Program-made: the position numbers and the translations under genes
Assembly: GCF_002078015.1 (NCBI RefSeq)
Contig: NZ_LWBP01000254.1
Span: forward strand, 1 to 64,000
Length of the DNA stretch: 64,000 nt
Origin: Niastella populi
Lineage (GTDB): Bacteria; Bacteroidota; Bacteroidia; Chitinophagales; Chitinophagaceae
Reading direction: 5' to 3'
The notes under the pieces: generated by a model
The model's database searches: none
Seen by the model: the letters and a program-made list of their open reading frames with translations, nothing else
What the model was told of the DNA's origin: nothing
In this document: piece by piece, positions 56,001 to 64,000 of the stretch
Layout: each line of letters opens with the position of its first letter
Position numbering within the stretch: the stretch's first letter is position 1

Positions 56001-58361
56001 ATGCAAGATTATTTACAGGGTTTAAACGCGCAACAGCGTGAAGCCGTTTTACATAGAGATGGTCCATTGATGATTGTGGCAGGCGCCGGTAGTGGAAAAA
56101 CAAAAGTGCTTACCACCCGCATTGCGCATTTAATGGCTACAGGTGTTGATGCATTTAACATTCTGGCGCTCACCTTTACCAACAAGGCGGCAAAGGAAAT
56201 GAAAGAACGTATCGAGAAAGTGCTTCAAAACAGCGAAGCCAGAAATTTGTATATCGGTACCTTTCACAGTGTGTTTGCCCGCATTTTACGGGGCGAAGCG
56301 CATCGCATTGGCTATCCCAACGATTTTACCATTTACGATACAGATGATACGAAGAGTGTGATAAAAACGGTAGTGAACGAGCTGAACCTCGATGACAAAC
56401 ACTACAAGCCTGCGGCTGTGTACAACCGCATTTCCGGCGCAAAGAACGCATTGGTGGGCCCGGTAGAATATGCGAATGATTACGCTATTCAACAGGAAGA
56501 CATGCGCACCAACCGCCCGGCCATAGCGCAGATCTATGACGCATATGTAAAACGCTGTTATAAGAACGGCGCCATGGATTTCGACGACCTGTTGTTGAAG
56601 TTTTACGAGCTGTTGAAAAACGTTCCCGAATCACTCAGCAAATACCAGCGCAAATTCAAATACATTCTGGTAGATGAGTACCAGGATACCAACCCCGCAC
56701 AGTACGAAGTAATAAAACTGCTGGGCGCCATGCATGAAAATGTGTGCGTGGTGGGTGACGATGCGCAAAGTATCTATAGCTTCCGCGGCGCCACCATTGA
56801 AAACATTTTGCAGTTCCAGAAAGATTATGAAGACGCCAAAGTGGTAAAACTGGAGCAAAACTATCGCAGCTCAAAAAGCATTCTCGATGTAGCCAACGAG
56901 GTGATCAAGAATAACAAAGGGCAAATTCCCAAAAACCTTTGGACAGAAAAAGGCGAAGGCGAAAAGATAAAACTGGTGCGGTTAAATACCGATAACGATG
57001 AAGGTAAGTATGTGGCAGATACCATTCAGGAACAAAAACTGCGCAATCATTACAACAACCGCGATTTCGCTATTTTATACAGAACCAACGCGCAAAGCCG
57101 TGCATTTGAAGAAAGCCTGCGCCGTATGGGTATTCCCTATACCATGTTCGGCGGTCTTAGCTTCTATTCGCGCAAGGAGATCAAGGATTATGTTGCCTAT
57201 TTGCGGGTGATCGTCAATCCGCGCGATGAGGAAGCGCTGAAACGGATCATTAACTACCCTGTGCGCGGTATTGGTAAAACAACCATCGATAAAACTGTTT
57301 TGGTTGCCAATCAGAACAACATTTCCATGTGGGAAGTGCTTGAGCGTGCACGCGAGGTTGGTTTTAAAGCCGGTACCCTCGAGGCGATTGAAAATTTTGT
57401 GGTAATGATCAAAAGCTTCGCCAGCATGCTGCAAAGCAAGAATGCCTATGATGTGGCCGTGCATGTTGGTAAGCAAACAAATTTTGTAAAGGAATTATTC
57501 AACGATAAAAGTACCGAAGGCGTTCAACGGTACGAAAACGTACAGGAGTTGCTGAACAGTATCAAGGAATGGACTGAAAGTCCCGATACCGAAGAAGGCG
57601 AAGTGAATGACAAGGGGTTGGGTTCTTATCTGCAACAGATCACCCTGCTTACAGATGCCGATGAAAAAGACCCCAATGCCGATACAGTGAAACTTATGTC
57701 GATCCACGCCGCCAAAGGCCTGGAATTCGGCTGTGTGTTTGCCGCGGGTTTGGAGGAAATGCTTTTCCCGAATGCGTTGTCTATAAATTCCCGCGAAGAG
57801 CTGGAAGAAGAGCGCCGTTTGTTCTATGTTGTAATTACAAGGGCCAAGGAAAGGCTTTGGATCTCTTATGCCAATACCCGTTACCGCTTTGGTAACCTGG
57901 TGCAGAATGAGCCCAGCCGTTTCCTGGAAGAACTGCCTGAGCAATATGTTGACAGAAGTTTTGCCGGTGGCGGTATGCGTAACCAGGGCATTGGCAACCG
58001 CAGCGCCTACGACAGAATGAATGGCGGCGGCTGGGGTGGCGGTCAGTCGGCCAACCAGGCAGAAAAACGGTATGGCCCGCCGCCTTCGAAAAAAGCATCT
58101 ACACCAACATCAACTACTCCTTCTTACATATCGCCCAAGCCACAAAACAAACCGGTAGAGCATGTGCCTTCAGCCGATTTTGTGGCCAGTGATGTTTCGA
58201 ATTTACAGGTAGGACAGCGGGTTGAACATCAGAAATTCGGATTTGGCGAAGTGGTAAAAATGGAAGGAAGCGCGCACAATCCCATTGCTACCGTAAAGTT
58301 TGAGCTGAATGGTGAAAAGAAGATCATGCTTAACTATGCCAGGTTGAGGATCATAGAATAA
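56001..58361 (+). CDS. pcrA: PcrA/UvrD-type SF1A helicase
   Basis: A 786-residue 3'-5' DNA helicase. Walker A is GAGSGKT (28-34), followed by ALTFTNKAAKEMKERI, the motif II ILVDEYQDTN, VVGDDAQSIYSFRGA and QNYRSS, then VKLMSIHAAKGLEFGCVFAA and FYVVITRAKERLWISYA. A flexible Gly/Pro/Ser/Thr linker (about 660-720) leads to the C-terminal Tudor-like domain LQVGQRVEHQKFGFGEVVKM that in PcrA contacts RNA polymerase. It serves repair, replication and transcription-coupled processes. TAACTTGC lies five bases before the ATG and may be a variant -7 box. Confidence 0.96.
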   Translation: MQDYLQGLNAQQREAVLHRDGPLMIVAGAGSGKTKVLTTRIAHLMATGVDAFNILALTFTNKAAKEMKERIEKVLQNSEARNLYIGTFHSVFARILRGEAHRIGYPNDFTIYDTDDTKSVIKTVVNELNLDDKHYKPAAVYNRISGAKNALVGPVEYANDYAIQQEDMRTNRPAIAQIYDAYVKRCYKNGAMDFDDLLLKFYELLKNVPESLSKYQRKFKYILVDEYQDTNPAQYEVIKLLGAMHENVCVVGDDAQSIYSFRGATIENILQFQKDYEDAKVVKLEQNYRSSKSILDVANEVIKNNKGQIPKNLWTEKGEGEKIKLVRLNTDNDEGKYVADTIQEQKLRNHYNNRDFAILYRTNAQSRAFEESLRRMGIPYTMFGGLSFYSRKEIKDYVAYLRVIVNPRDEEALKRIINYPVRGIGKTTIDKTVLVANQNNISMWEVLERAREVGFKAGTLEAIENFVVMIKSFASMLQSKNAYDVAVHVGKQTNFVKELFNDKSTEGVQRYENVQELLNSIKEWTESPDTEEGEVNDKGLGSYLQQITLLTDADEKDPNADTVKLMSIHAAKGLEFGCVFAAGLEEMLFPNALSINSREELEEERRLFYVVITRAKERLWISYANTRYRFGNLVQNEPSRFLEELPEQYVDRSFAGGGMRNQGIGNRSAYDRMNGGGWGGGQSANQAEKRYGPPPSKKASTPTSTTPSYISPKPQNKPVEHVPSADFVASDVSNLQVGQRVEHQKFGFGEVVKMEGSAHNPIATVKFELNGEKKIMLNYARLRIIE

Positions 58362-58386
58362 TAAGCAATAAACAATAGATTACAGG

Positions 58387-58406
58387 CCTGCCCGGCGACG
58401 GGCAGG
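58387..58406. repeat. REP-like hairpin CCTGCCCG/CGGGCAGG
   Basis: Perfect eight-base arms with a four-base loop, no T-run. The arms CTGCCCG/CGGGCAG are shared with 21687-21706. Confidence 0.5.
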
Positions 58407-58417
58407 TGTAACGGGGG

Positions 58418-58450
58418 GGACAACCGGCACACGTTGGTTGTCCTTTGTTA
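58418..58450 (+). terminator. Probable terminator of pcrA
   Basis: GGACAACC and GGTTGTCC pair around GGCACACGTT, followed by TTTGTTATTT on the plus strand. Confidence 0.6.
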
Positions 58451-58456
58451 TTTGAT

Positions 58457-59206
58457 CTATTTGCTGCCCACTGCAGGTGAAAACACTTTCATTACGCCAT
58501 TGCGGAAAAGCTTGCCGATGGGAATGTCGGTTTTATTCACTTCAACCAGCTCATGGGTGAAGGACTTTATTTTGTTGATGGAAACGATAAACGAGCGGTG
58601 AGTTCTTATAAATAACTTTTCGGGCAGCATGGCCTCAACCGAACTGATAGATTGTTTAGTGATGATAACACCCTGTACCGTATTCACCTTAATATAGTCT
58701 TTCATGCTTTCGATATACAAAATATCATCGAGCATAACTTTCACCATCTTACGATCGGCACGGAAATAAACGAAACTTTCATTTTTCTTTTCTTCTATCA
58801 CGGCCGCCACAACTGCAGGTTTAGACGGTGCTGCAGCTCCATTGAGCGGAAAGGCTTTGTTAACCGCTTTCAGAAAACGATCGAACCGGATGGGTTTCAT
58901 CAGGTAGTCTACCACATCGAGTTCATACCCTTCCAGTGCATATTCAGAAAAGGCCGTGGTAAAAATTACTTTGGGCGGGTGCTTCAGTGTTTTTATAAAA
59001 TCGGTGCCGTTCAACTGCGGCATGCGTATGTCGAGGAATAAAAGATCCACAGGGTGCTGTTGCAGAACGGTAAGTGCCTGAATGGCATTGGCGCATTCGC
59101 CCATCAGTTGAAGTGTAGGAATTTCCTGCACATAGCGGCGAATGATCTCGCGGGCCGGCGGTTCATCATCTATGATGAGGCAACGTATGGTTTTGGTTTC
59201 ATCCAT
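58457..59206 (-). CDS. LytTR-type response regulator (second pair)
   Basis: A 249-residue regulator. The receiver has DDE at 13-15, Asp59 in LFLDIRMPQLNG and KPI near 105. A linker (about 122-140) leads to the LytTR domain with FVYFRADRKMVKVMLDDILY and LFIRTHRSFIVSINKIKSF. Its start overlaps the end of the kinase gene by eight bases, so the two are translationally coupled. Receiver and LytTR domains are arranged as in the regulator at 16642-17397, but the sequences are clearly diverged. Confidence 0.94.
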   Translation of the reverse strand: MDETKTIRCLIIDDEPPAREIIRRYVQEIPTLQLMGECANAIQALTVLQQHPVDLLFLDIRMPQLNGTDFIKTLKHPPKVIFTTAFSEYALEGYELDVVDYLMKPIRFDRFLKAVNKAFPLNGAAAPSKPAVVAAVIEEKKNESFVYFRADRKMVKVMLDDILYIESMKDYIKVNTVQGVIITKQSISSVEAMLPEKLFIRTHRSFIVSINKIKSFTHELVEVNKTDIPIGKLFRNGVMKVFSPAVGSK

Positions 59207-60365
59207 GATATGCTAGCTTAAAGCTACCGGTTTCTTTTTTGGTAAGCGGCAATTTTTCCAGCTGCAGCCACAGGTTTACAATGAACACCTCTTCTTCATC
59301 GGTGATGGTAAGCTCATGTTTGCCGGGGTACAATAGATCGAGGCGTTTGCGTACATTCACAATACCAATGCCTTTATATTTATTGTTTATAACCTCATTG
59401 GTTTTGCCATTCATCAGCTTCACATTCATCCTGTCTTTTTCAAGTGTAACATGCAGGCTCAGCCAGGGCTGTTCTATCATATGACTGGTACCATGTTTGA
59501 AACAATTTTCAACCAGCGGTAACAGTAGCAACGGCGCAATGGCGAGGTTATCGGTATTGCCGGGAAGGTCGATGTGAACATCGAGGTGATCGTCGTACCT
59601 GATCTGTTCGAGCGAAATATAATCCCTGATCATTTTTAATTCTTTCGAAAGCGGAACCTGGCTATGGTTGCATTCGTACAACATAAAACGCAGCATATCT
59701 GACAAACCCATCACCAACTGCGATGCTACAGGTGCGGTGTTCTGCGTATGCGAGTAAATATTGTTGAGCGTATTGAACAGGAAATGCGGATGAACCTGGG
59801 CTTTCAGCAATTGCAATTGCGCCTCGGCATTTTCCTTTTGCAACTGCAGGTTGCGTTGTTCTTTTACATACCATAGTTTCATCAGCTTTATGGAAGCCGC
59901 AATACCGCCAATGGTAATAGCGCCCCGCAACCCGGCCATCAGCGACAGGTGTACCTGGAAGGTGGCTCTTTTTTTCAGGTACTGGCCGAATGCGTCATCT
60001 TTCATGATCAGTTGCTGAATTTCAGGAATGATAGTGGCCGATAAAATGGTGGAAATGGCCGCCGCACCCAAAAAACAGATCAACACCCACATGCCGGTGA
60101 GCCAGTATTTTTGTTTCAGCAGGAACCGCGGAATTACAAAATACATGAGGGCAAATGACAGGGCGATATGCGCTATCATATACACTGCCGATTCGGCAAA
60201 AGAATCGAGCAGGCGAACGGAATAAATGGGTTTACCTGTATAACCGATCACCGAGTACAACACGCCCTGGAACAACCACCAGAAACCCCAGAACGCGAGG
60301 TGCCGCCTTACGCGGTATTTGCGTTCTTGTGAAAAAATAAAAGGGAATTGTTCGGTCGGTTGCAT
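59199..60365 (-). CDS. LytS/YehU-type sensor histidine kinase (second pair)
   Basis: A 388-residue membrane kinase with four transmembrane helices in residues 23-160 (for example AVYMIAHIALSFALMYFVIP), a coiled linker and the His_kinase domain. The phospho-acceptor is His194 in VHPHFLFNTLNNIYSHT; the ATPase shows LVENCFKHG and KGIGIVNVRKRLDLL. No periplasmic sensor domain is present, so the membrane segment itself may sense. Coupled to the overlapping LytTR regulator gene. Confidence 0.92.
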   Translation of the reverse strand: MQPTEQFPFIFSQERKYRVRRHLAFWGFWWLFQGVLYSVIGYTGKPIYSVRLLDSFAESAVYMIAHIALSFALMYFVIPRFLLKQKYWLTGMWVLICFLGAAAISTILSATIIPEIQQLIMKDDAFGQYLKKRATFQVHLSLMAGLRGAITIGGIAASIKLMKLWYVKEQRNLQLQKENAEAQLQLLKAQVHPHFLFNTLNNIYSHTQNTAPVASQLVMGLSDMLRFMLYECNHSQVPLSKELKMIRDYISLEQIRYDDHLDVHIDLPGNTDNLAIAPLLLLPLVENCFKHGTSHMIEQPWLSLHVTLEKDRMNVKLMNGKTNEVINNKYKGIGIVNVRKRLDLLYPGKHELTITDEEEVFIVNLWLQLEKLPLTKKETGSFKLAYHG

Positions 60366-60476
60366 ATACCTAAAATTACATTTCGTTTTGCGGAAATGTA
60401 CCCGCCGGCATGTTAATATCGCCAGACATCAATTTTTCGTCGACAAAAATGTTTGGAGTGTGGGATATTGAGCAGG

Positions 60477-60821
60477 CTACTTCCCTTTAAGGATATTTAC
60501 AACCAGCGATCCGTTTTCTTTAACCTGATGCTGCTGCTCCCAGGCCTGTACCGTAGTTTCAAGCGCTTTCTTCAGGCGCATTTTGGTAGAACGTTTGTTG
60601 AGTTTCAACCGTACGCCTTCGAGCTTTTCTTTATAAACCAGCACCCCGTCATTGTTATAAAAATAAACGATGTGGTGTTTGAACGAATGAATATTGCTTT
60701 CAACCACCCACCATCCCTTCTCCGATACCCATTCCGGTGAAACCCCTGTATTATCCTGGGCAAAAACAGCGGCATGCATCAGCAATCCGATGATCGCCGA
60801 TATGATCAATTTTATTTTCAT
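60477..60821 (-). CDS. Small secreted hypothetical protein
   Basis: A 114-residue protein with a signal peptide (residues 1-21, ending AAVFAQD). The mature 90 residues contain SEKGWWVVESNIHSFKHHIV, YFYNNDGVLVYKEKLEGVRL and a lysine-rich helix RSTKMRLKKALETTVQAWEQ. The pattern is a short beta meander plus one helix. No family is recognised. It lies upstream of the second kinase pair on the same strand, 111 bases from the kinase start, so cotranscription is possible. Confidence 0.65.
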   Translation of the reverse strand: MKIKLIISAIIGLLMHAAVFAQDNTGVSPEWVSEKGWWVVESNIHSFKHHIVYFYNNDGVLVYKEKLEGVRLKLNKRSTKMRLKKALETTVQAWEQQHQVKENGSLVVNILKGK

Positions 60822-61203
60822 GACTATAGTTTTAACTGAAAAATGCAGAACACCGTAAAACTATTGCATTAGTAAGCCTGCCCAATTGTAAAGTGGCTGA
60901 CAGGCTTCAATACTATGTTAGAAAGCGGTTGTAGGTAGACAAAGAGAAAAATGCAGGACCAAGTGATCTGGTCGACGAAATACGAATGGGCTCGACAAGT
61001 ACGTGCTGTGTAGTCAGCACGCTGCAGCAAAATTATTAGCAGGATGTTTCAATACGACGCGAAACGTGCAAAATCGGATTGCTACGGGTTTAAGTCGTTG
61101 AATTGTAGCCCGTAATAGTTGATCCGTATCAAAATTACCGGTATTTGGTATAAAGACCTGATACGGGATTGATTAAATGGTAAAACTTTACTACCTTATA
61201 TGA
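60822..61203. other. Intergenic region upstream of degenerate transposase-like gene
   Basis: Contains a CGTGCTG/CAGCACG hairpin (61002-61021), a TACGGG/CCCGTA inverted pair near 61084-61113, and ATCCGTATC/GATACGGGAT arms at 61122-61169. These hairpins could be remnants of REP-like sequence next to the transposase-like genes. No reading frame seen. Confidence 0.45.
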
Positions 61204-61731
61204 ATGTACGAAAAACCCCCACCCTTCGGCTCTTATTATGTAACATTAAGCGTGTCTGGCTGGATAGACGTATTCACCTGCCACTCTTATTGCGAAATTT
61301 TAATTGACAACCTAAACCATTGTATTGACAACAAAAACCTCCATGTGTATGAATACGTGTTAATGCCCAGCTACATCACTATTATTGCCTCTTCAAAAAA
61401 GAAGCACATTTCTACCATTTTAAGGGAATTTAAAAACGGTACTGCTAAACAGGTGCTGAAATCAATTGCAGAAAATCCTGACGAAAAAAGAAAAGAATGG
61501 ATGATGCGATTGTTCAGCTATTACAGCAACCGGTACCAGCACGATGCGGAACATCACTTCTGGCAATTTGGCAATCATCCGGTTGTTTTGGATAGTACCG
61601 AACTGTTTGCACAACATGTTACCGAAGTAGTAAACCTGCCGGTCACCACCAGGCTGGTAGACGATCCCCATCATTATGTTTACAGCAGCGCCCATCCTCA
61701 CCAACGGGTTAAGCTGGCGCCCTGGCAATAG
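61204..61731 (+). CDS. Degenerate REP-associated transposase-like protein, catalytic residues lost
   Basis: A 175-residue protein clearly related to the Y1/REP-associated transposase-like gene at 62089-62691: it shares the GWIDVFTCHSYCEILIDNLN region, EYVLMPSYITII, REFKNGTAKQVLKSI, HHFWQFGNHPVVLDS and HHYVYSSA. The HUH motif (HLH at 62-64 of its neighbour) is YIT at 57-59 here, and the catalytic Tyr (148 there) aligns with Glu141. The frame is nonetheless intact and near full length. It cannot perform the usual Y1 chemistry. Either decay is recent without frame damage, or the protein has been kept for another function such as DNA binding. Confidence 0.8.
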   Translation: MYEKPPPFGSYYVTLSVSGWIDVFTCHSYCEILIDNLNHCIDNKNLHVYEYVLMPSYITIIASSKKKHISTILREFKNGTAKQVLKSIAENPDEKRKEWMMRLFSYYSNRYQHDAEHHFWQFGNHPVVLDSTELFAQHVTEVVNLPVTTRLVDDPHHYVYSSAHPHQRVKLAPWQ

Positions 61732-62088
61732 TATTTAAAACAGCCTCCGTATACCTCTGCAAGCATTTGATCTACCGGCCGGTTCATTGGCCGGGCAGGT
61801 ATTTATTATCCTTTAATAAAACAATTAGCAAAGAACTAAACCGATATATCGTTAAAGCATTGTTACGGCTAACAGTATTATTCAAACATTATTATTAGCT
61901 GAAGCTATTAACATCCGGTCGTTTTCTAAACAACATTTTGTATATTACACTCCCTTGTCTCTGCTATAACTTTAGCCTGATTGTTCGTTCCGCACCCGGT
62001 ACCAAATTAACAGCACGGTTTTATTATTTACCCCGAGGATTCGCCGAAGTATTTGTTTATTAATGAACATTGATAAAGCAATGCTCCT
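61732..62088. other. Intergenic region between the two transposase-like genes
   Basis: Contains CCGGCCGGTTCATTGGCCGG (61775-61794) with an adjoining half site CGGGCAGG (61792-61799), and a nine-codon frame (62063-62092) overlapping the next start codon. Otherwise AT-rich without further structure. Confidence 0.45.
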
Positions 62089-62691
62089 ATGATTAATAAG
62101 AATAAAGACCAGGGTCTTAAACAACAAGACTGTTCTTACCTGACTTTTAATGTAGTGGACTGGATCGATGTGTTTATACGACCTACCTATAAACAGATCA
62201 TCGTTGACGCATTAAACTACTGTATCGAAGCGAAAAAATTCACCGTGTACGCCTGGTGCCTGATGACCAATCACCTGCACATGCTGGCCCGTGCCCAGGA
62301 CGGGTCGGGGCTGGCAGTGATTGAGAAAGAGTTCAAACGATATACCACTACAAAAATACTCGAAGCCATAGATATTGAGCCCGACCTGCGCCGCTCGTGG
62401 ATGCTGCAGCGGTTCGAAAGCTGCAGCCTTAGTCTCAAGAAAATAGAAAAATTTCAATTGTGGCAAACCTGCACCAATCCTTCTTTTATAGATTTCAGGC
62501 AGGTATATAAACTGCAGGAAAGAGTATTGTACATTCATGAAAATCCCATTCGCGATGGCATTGTAGACAGTCCCGAACATTACCTGTACAGTTCGGCTAC
62601 CGATTATGCCGGTAAGCCGGGGCTTGTTAAAGTGCAGGTAATAAATTTCGAGGCGTTACGGATGGCGTTGCTGAAGAACGGATCAGCTTAA
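62089..62691 (+). CDS. REP-associated tyrosine transposase-like (Y1, IS200-related) protein
   Basis: A 200-residue single-strand DNA transposase-like protein (RAYT group). The HUH motif is His62-Leu-His64 in MTNHLHMLAR, and the catalytic tyrosine is Tyr148 in RVLYIHENPIRDG; SPEHYLYSSATDYAG closes the domain as usual. RAYTs act on REP hairpins dispersed in the genome and are normally single-copy, vertically kept genes. The frame looks functional. No terminal IS-type ends were identified. Its last nine bases overlap the convergent ArsC/Spx gene. Confidence 0.9.
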   Translation: MINKNKDQGLKQQDCSYLTFNVVDWIDVFIRPTYKQIIVDALNYCIEAKKFTVYAWCLMTNHLHMLARAQDGSGLAVIEKEFKRYTTTKILEAIDIEPDLRRSWMLQRFESCSLSLKKIEKFQLWQTCTNPSFIDFRQVYKLQERVLYIHENPIRDGIVDSPEHYLYSSATDYAGKPGLVKVQVINFEALRMALLKNGSA

Positions 62692-63036
62692 TGCGTTCTT
62701 TAATGCCTCAATGGTTTTCTTCTCACTGCCAACAAAGGTCTTATCATTCACAAAAACAACCGGCCGTTTCAGGAATGTGTATTCCTCGAGAATGAGCTGG
62801 CGGTAATCCTTTTCCGTAAGCGGTTTGTCTTTCAAACCCATTTCCTTGTATTTCATGGCGCGGCGGCTGAACAACGATTCATAACTGCCGGTCCTGTTCT
62901 TCATTTCATCGAGCTGGGCCGGTGTGATCTTTTCGGTTTTAATATCCTGCATCTCAAACCCTTTTTTGTCTATACCGGTTTCTTTGATGATCGCCTGGCA
63001 GGTGGTGCAGGTGCCCAGATGGTAGATTTTTTTCAT
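62683..63036 (-). CDS. ArsC/Spx family protein
   Basis: A 117-residue thioredoxin-like protein of the arsenate reductase/Spx family. The N-terminus MKKIYHLGTCTTCQ has the CxxC pair Cys10/Cys13, and the family pattern continues with FEMQDIKTEKITPAQLDEMK and FLKRPVVFVNDKTFVG. ArsC needs one catalytic Cys and several Arg; Spx uses the CxxC as a redox switch. The arginine set for arsenate is not obvious, so a redox role is as likely. It converges on the transposase-like gene with a nine-base overlap. Confidence 0.88.
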   Translation of the reverse strand: MKKIYHLGTCTTCQAIIKETGIDKKGFEMQDIKTEKITPAQLDEMKNRTGSYESLFSRRAMKYKEMGLKDKPLTEKDYRQLILEEYTFLKRPVVFVNDKTFVGSEKKTIEALKNALS

Positions 63037-63262
63037 GTGCGCGAAGATAGGGGGCGCAAGTTGAAAAGTTTACGGGGTTAACAAGTTGATAAGGGAACTG
63101 GCAATCAGGTAGTTAAATAACAATTTCAGTTAATTTGGGTCGAATTTGTTGTAAATTGGCCGCGAAAACCCTATTAACGGTTACTCAATGGGAAGGCTTT
63201 CACATTTTATTTAATAATATCGGCGTTTTTGCCTGTAATTTTTTAAGCAATTCGCCGACCAA

Positions 63263-63808
63263 TTGAGTATCTTTTCGCTAAAACCAACCCAATTGCAGGC
63301 AAAACTTAACCAGGATGAGTTTGTGGCATTGGTGCACCAACACCGCGCTATGTTGTACAAGGTGTGTAACTTGTATTGCACATCCGATTACGATAAACAG
63401 GACCTTTTCCAGGAGATCGTAATACAACTGTGGGGTGCCTATCCACGGTTCAGGGGTGACTCCAAGTTCAGCACCTGGCTGTACCGTATTGCACTAAATA
63501 CCGCCATTTCTGACCTGCGTAAACAAAAGAAGATAATTAAAAGCGTAGAACCAGAATTATTACCAACAGAGATACAAGACATACAATATAGCAACGAAAA
63601 AGAAGAACGGTTACAGCAACTTTATAAAGCTATAAATCATCTTACTGAAATAGAACGGGCTATTGTAATGCTGTACCTTGAAGACAAGAGTTACGAAGAA
63701 ATGGAAGAAATTTTGGGGATCAATCAGAATAACCTGCGCGTGAAAATGAACCGGATCAAAGAAAAATTACGTAAACTCACAAAATCTGTAGAACATGGAG
63801 TTAGATAG
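63263..63808 (+). CDS. ECF-type RNA polymerase sigma factor
   Basis: A 181-residue sigma-70 family factor with regions 2 and 4 only. Region 2 covers about 22-92 (LYKVCNLYCTSDYDKQDLFQ, then RGDSKFSTWLYRIALNTAIS), and region 4 about 125-172 (ERAIVMLYLEDKSYEEMEEI, with the helix-turn-helix ILGINQNNLRVKMNRIKEKL). The start used is TTG at 63263; the first in-frame Met (residue 30) would cut region 2. It overlaps the next gene by 14 bases, a coupling typical of a sigma factor and a membrane partner. Confidence 0.9.
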   Translation: MSIFSLKPTQLQAKLNQDEFVALVHQHRAMLYKVCNLYCTSDYDKQDLFQEIVIQLWGAYPRFRGDSKFSTWLYRIALNTAISDLRKQKKIIKSVEPELLPTEIQDIQYSNEKEERLQQLYKAINHLTEIERAIVMLYLEDKSYEEMEEILGINQNNLRVKMNRIKEKLRKLTKSVEHGVR

Positions 63809-64000
63809 CCTGAAAGATATTTGGAAAAATCTGGATGAAACAGACATTCGTCCGGGCAGTGAAGTGCCGATTTCATCCATGTTGCATAAGCGTTCGCAAG
63901 GTACCATTGCAAGGCTGAAGCGCAACCTCAACCGCGAGCTCATCGCCGTTTTGATCATATACTCATTAACTATATGGTATATTACCACCTTTCAAAGAAT
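63795..64000 (+). CDS. Membrane protein downstream of sigma factor (partial)
   Basis: ATG at 63795, open to the window end (68 codons seen). It begins MELDSLKDIWKNLDE, continues with a Lys/Arg-rich helix and then a hydrophobic stretch LIAVLIIYSLTIWYITTF from about residue 49. The start lies inside the sigma-factor gene in another frame. Position and topology (short cytoplasmic N-terminus followed by a membrane helix) suggest an anti-sigma factor or related membrane partner; this is inference. Confidence 0.75.
   Translation, partial: MELDSLKDIWKNLDETDIRPGSEVPISSMLHKRSQGTIARLKRNLNRELIAVLIIYSLTIWYITTFQR

Noticed and set aside
1-64000. tRNA or rRNA genes.
   Set aside because: No T-loop/acceptor patterns outside coding sequence were found by eye; a covariance-model scan would settle this.

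Overview
The window reads as chromosomal DNA of a Bacteroidota bacterium, most likely Chitinophagaceae-like (the family is my inference; no rRNA or tRNA gene is present to fix it). Support comes from a type IX secretion C-terminal domain (36427-37053), a DUF5606 protein, LytS/LytT-type kinase-regulator pairs, and promoters of the Bacteroidota form TTG/TTTG, about 16-19 bases, TAnnTTTG, seen upstream of the SCO, recA, uvrB and tmk genes. Most genes are housekeeping or conserved, packed on both strands. Intrinsic terminators are abundant and strong, and they help delimit transcription units.

Layout. 0.2-8.4 kb: GH3-family acyl-adenylating enzyme, LysE exporter, mtgA, a GT39-like membrane glycosyltransferase, a nicotinamide riboside uptake/phosphorylation pair (pnuC plus NadR-like kinase), an SDR and an SRPBCC protein. 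8.4-12.7 kb: two secreted proteins, then a metal-handling group (Nfu-type Fe-S scaffold, MerC-like membrane protein, SCO copper chaperone, Fur-family regulator). 13.2-21.6 kb: M3 oligopeptidase, DUF5606 protein with a histone-H1-like basic tail, a LytTR two-component pair and small stress or envelope proteins. 21.8-28.5 kb: amidohydrolase, PfkB-type sugar kinase with a DsbA-like protein, a decayed GNAT fragment, and an 869-residue secreted Tyr/Trp/Gly- and Arg/Gly-rich repeat protein. 28.7-38.7 kb: genome-maintenance block tmk, def, polA, uvrB, mgsA, recA. 38.7-50.8 kb: a gene-poor stretch with two opposed terminators, an OmpA lipoprotein, a hybrid histidine kinase, two YceI-like proteins around an outer-membrane porin-like protein, a zinc metallopeptidase, a META lipoprotein, PAP2, and a Pif1-like helicase. 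50.8-64 kb: a 21-bp tandem array, a helical-repeat protein, M1 peptidase, PcrA-type helicase, a second LytS/LytT pair, two REP-associated (Y1) transposase-like genes, an ArsC/Spx protein and an ECF-type sigma factor with the start of its downstream gene.

The most unusual items are non-coding or tiny. (1) The intergenic region 50.94-51.22 kb holds eleven CATATG palindromes spaced exactly 21 bp, i.e. two turns of B-DNA, with degenerate end units. (2) Beside an apparently intact REP-associated transposase-like gene lies a full-length paralogue in which the two HUH histidines and the catalytic tyrosine are all replaced; short CTGCCCG/CGGGCAG hairpins elsewhere in the window could be related REP elements. 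(3) Several very short reading frames (22, 40 and 50 codons) sit next to strong terminators in intergenic regions, including one framed by two opposed terminators like a type I toxin-antitoxin locus. All functions are assigned by motif reading only; no database search was run.
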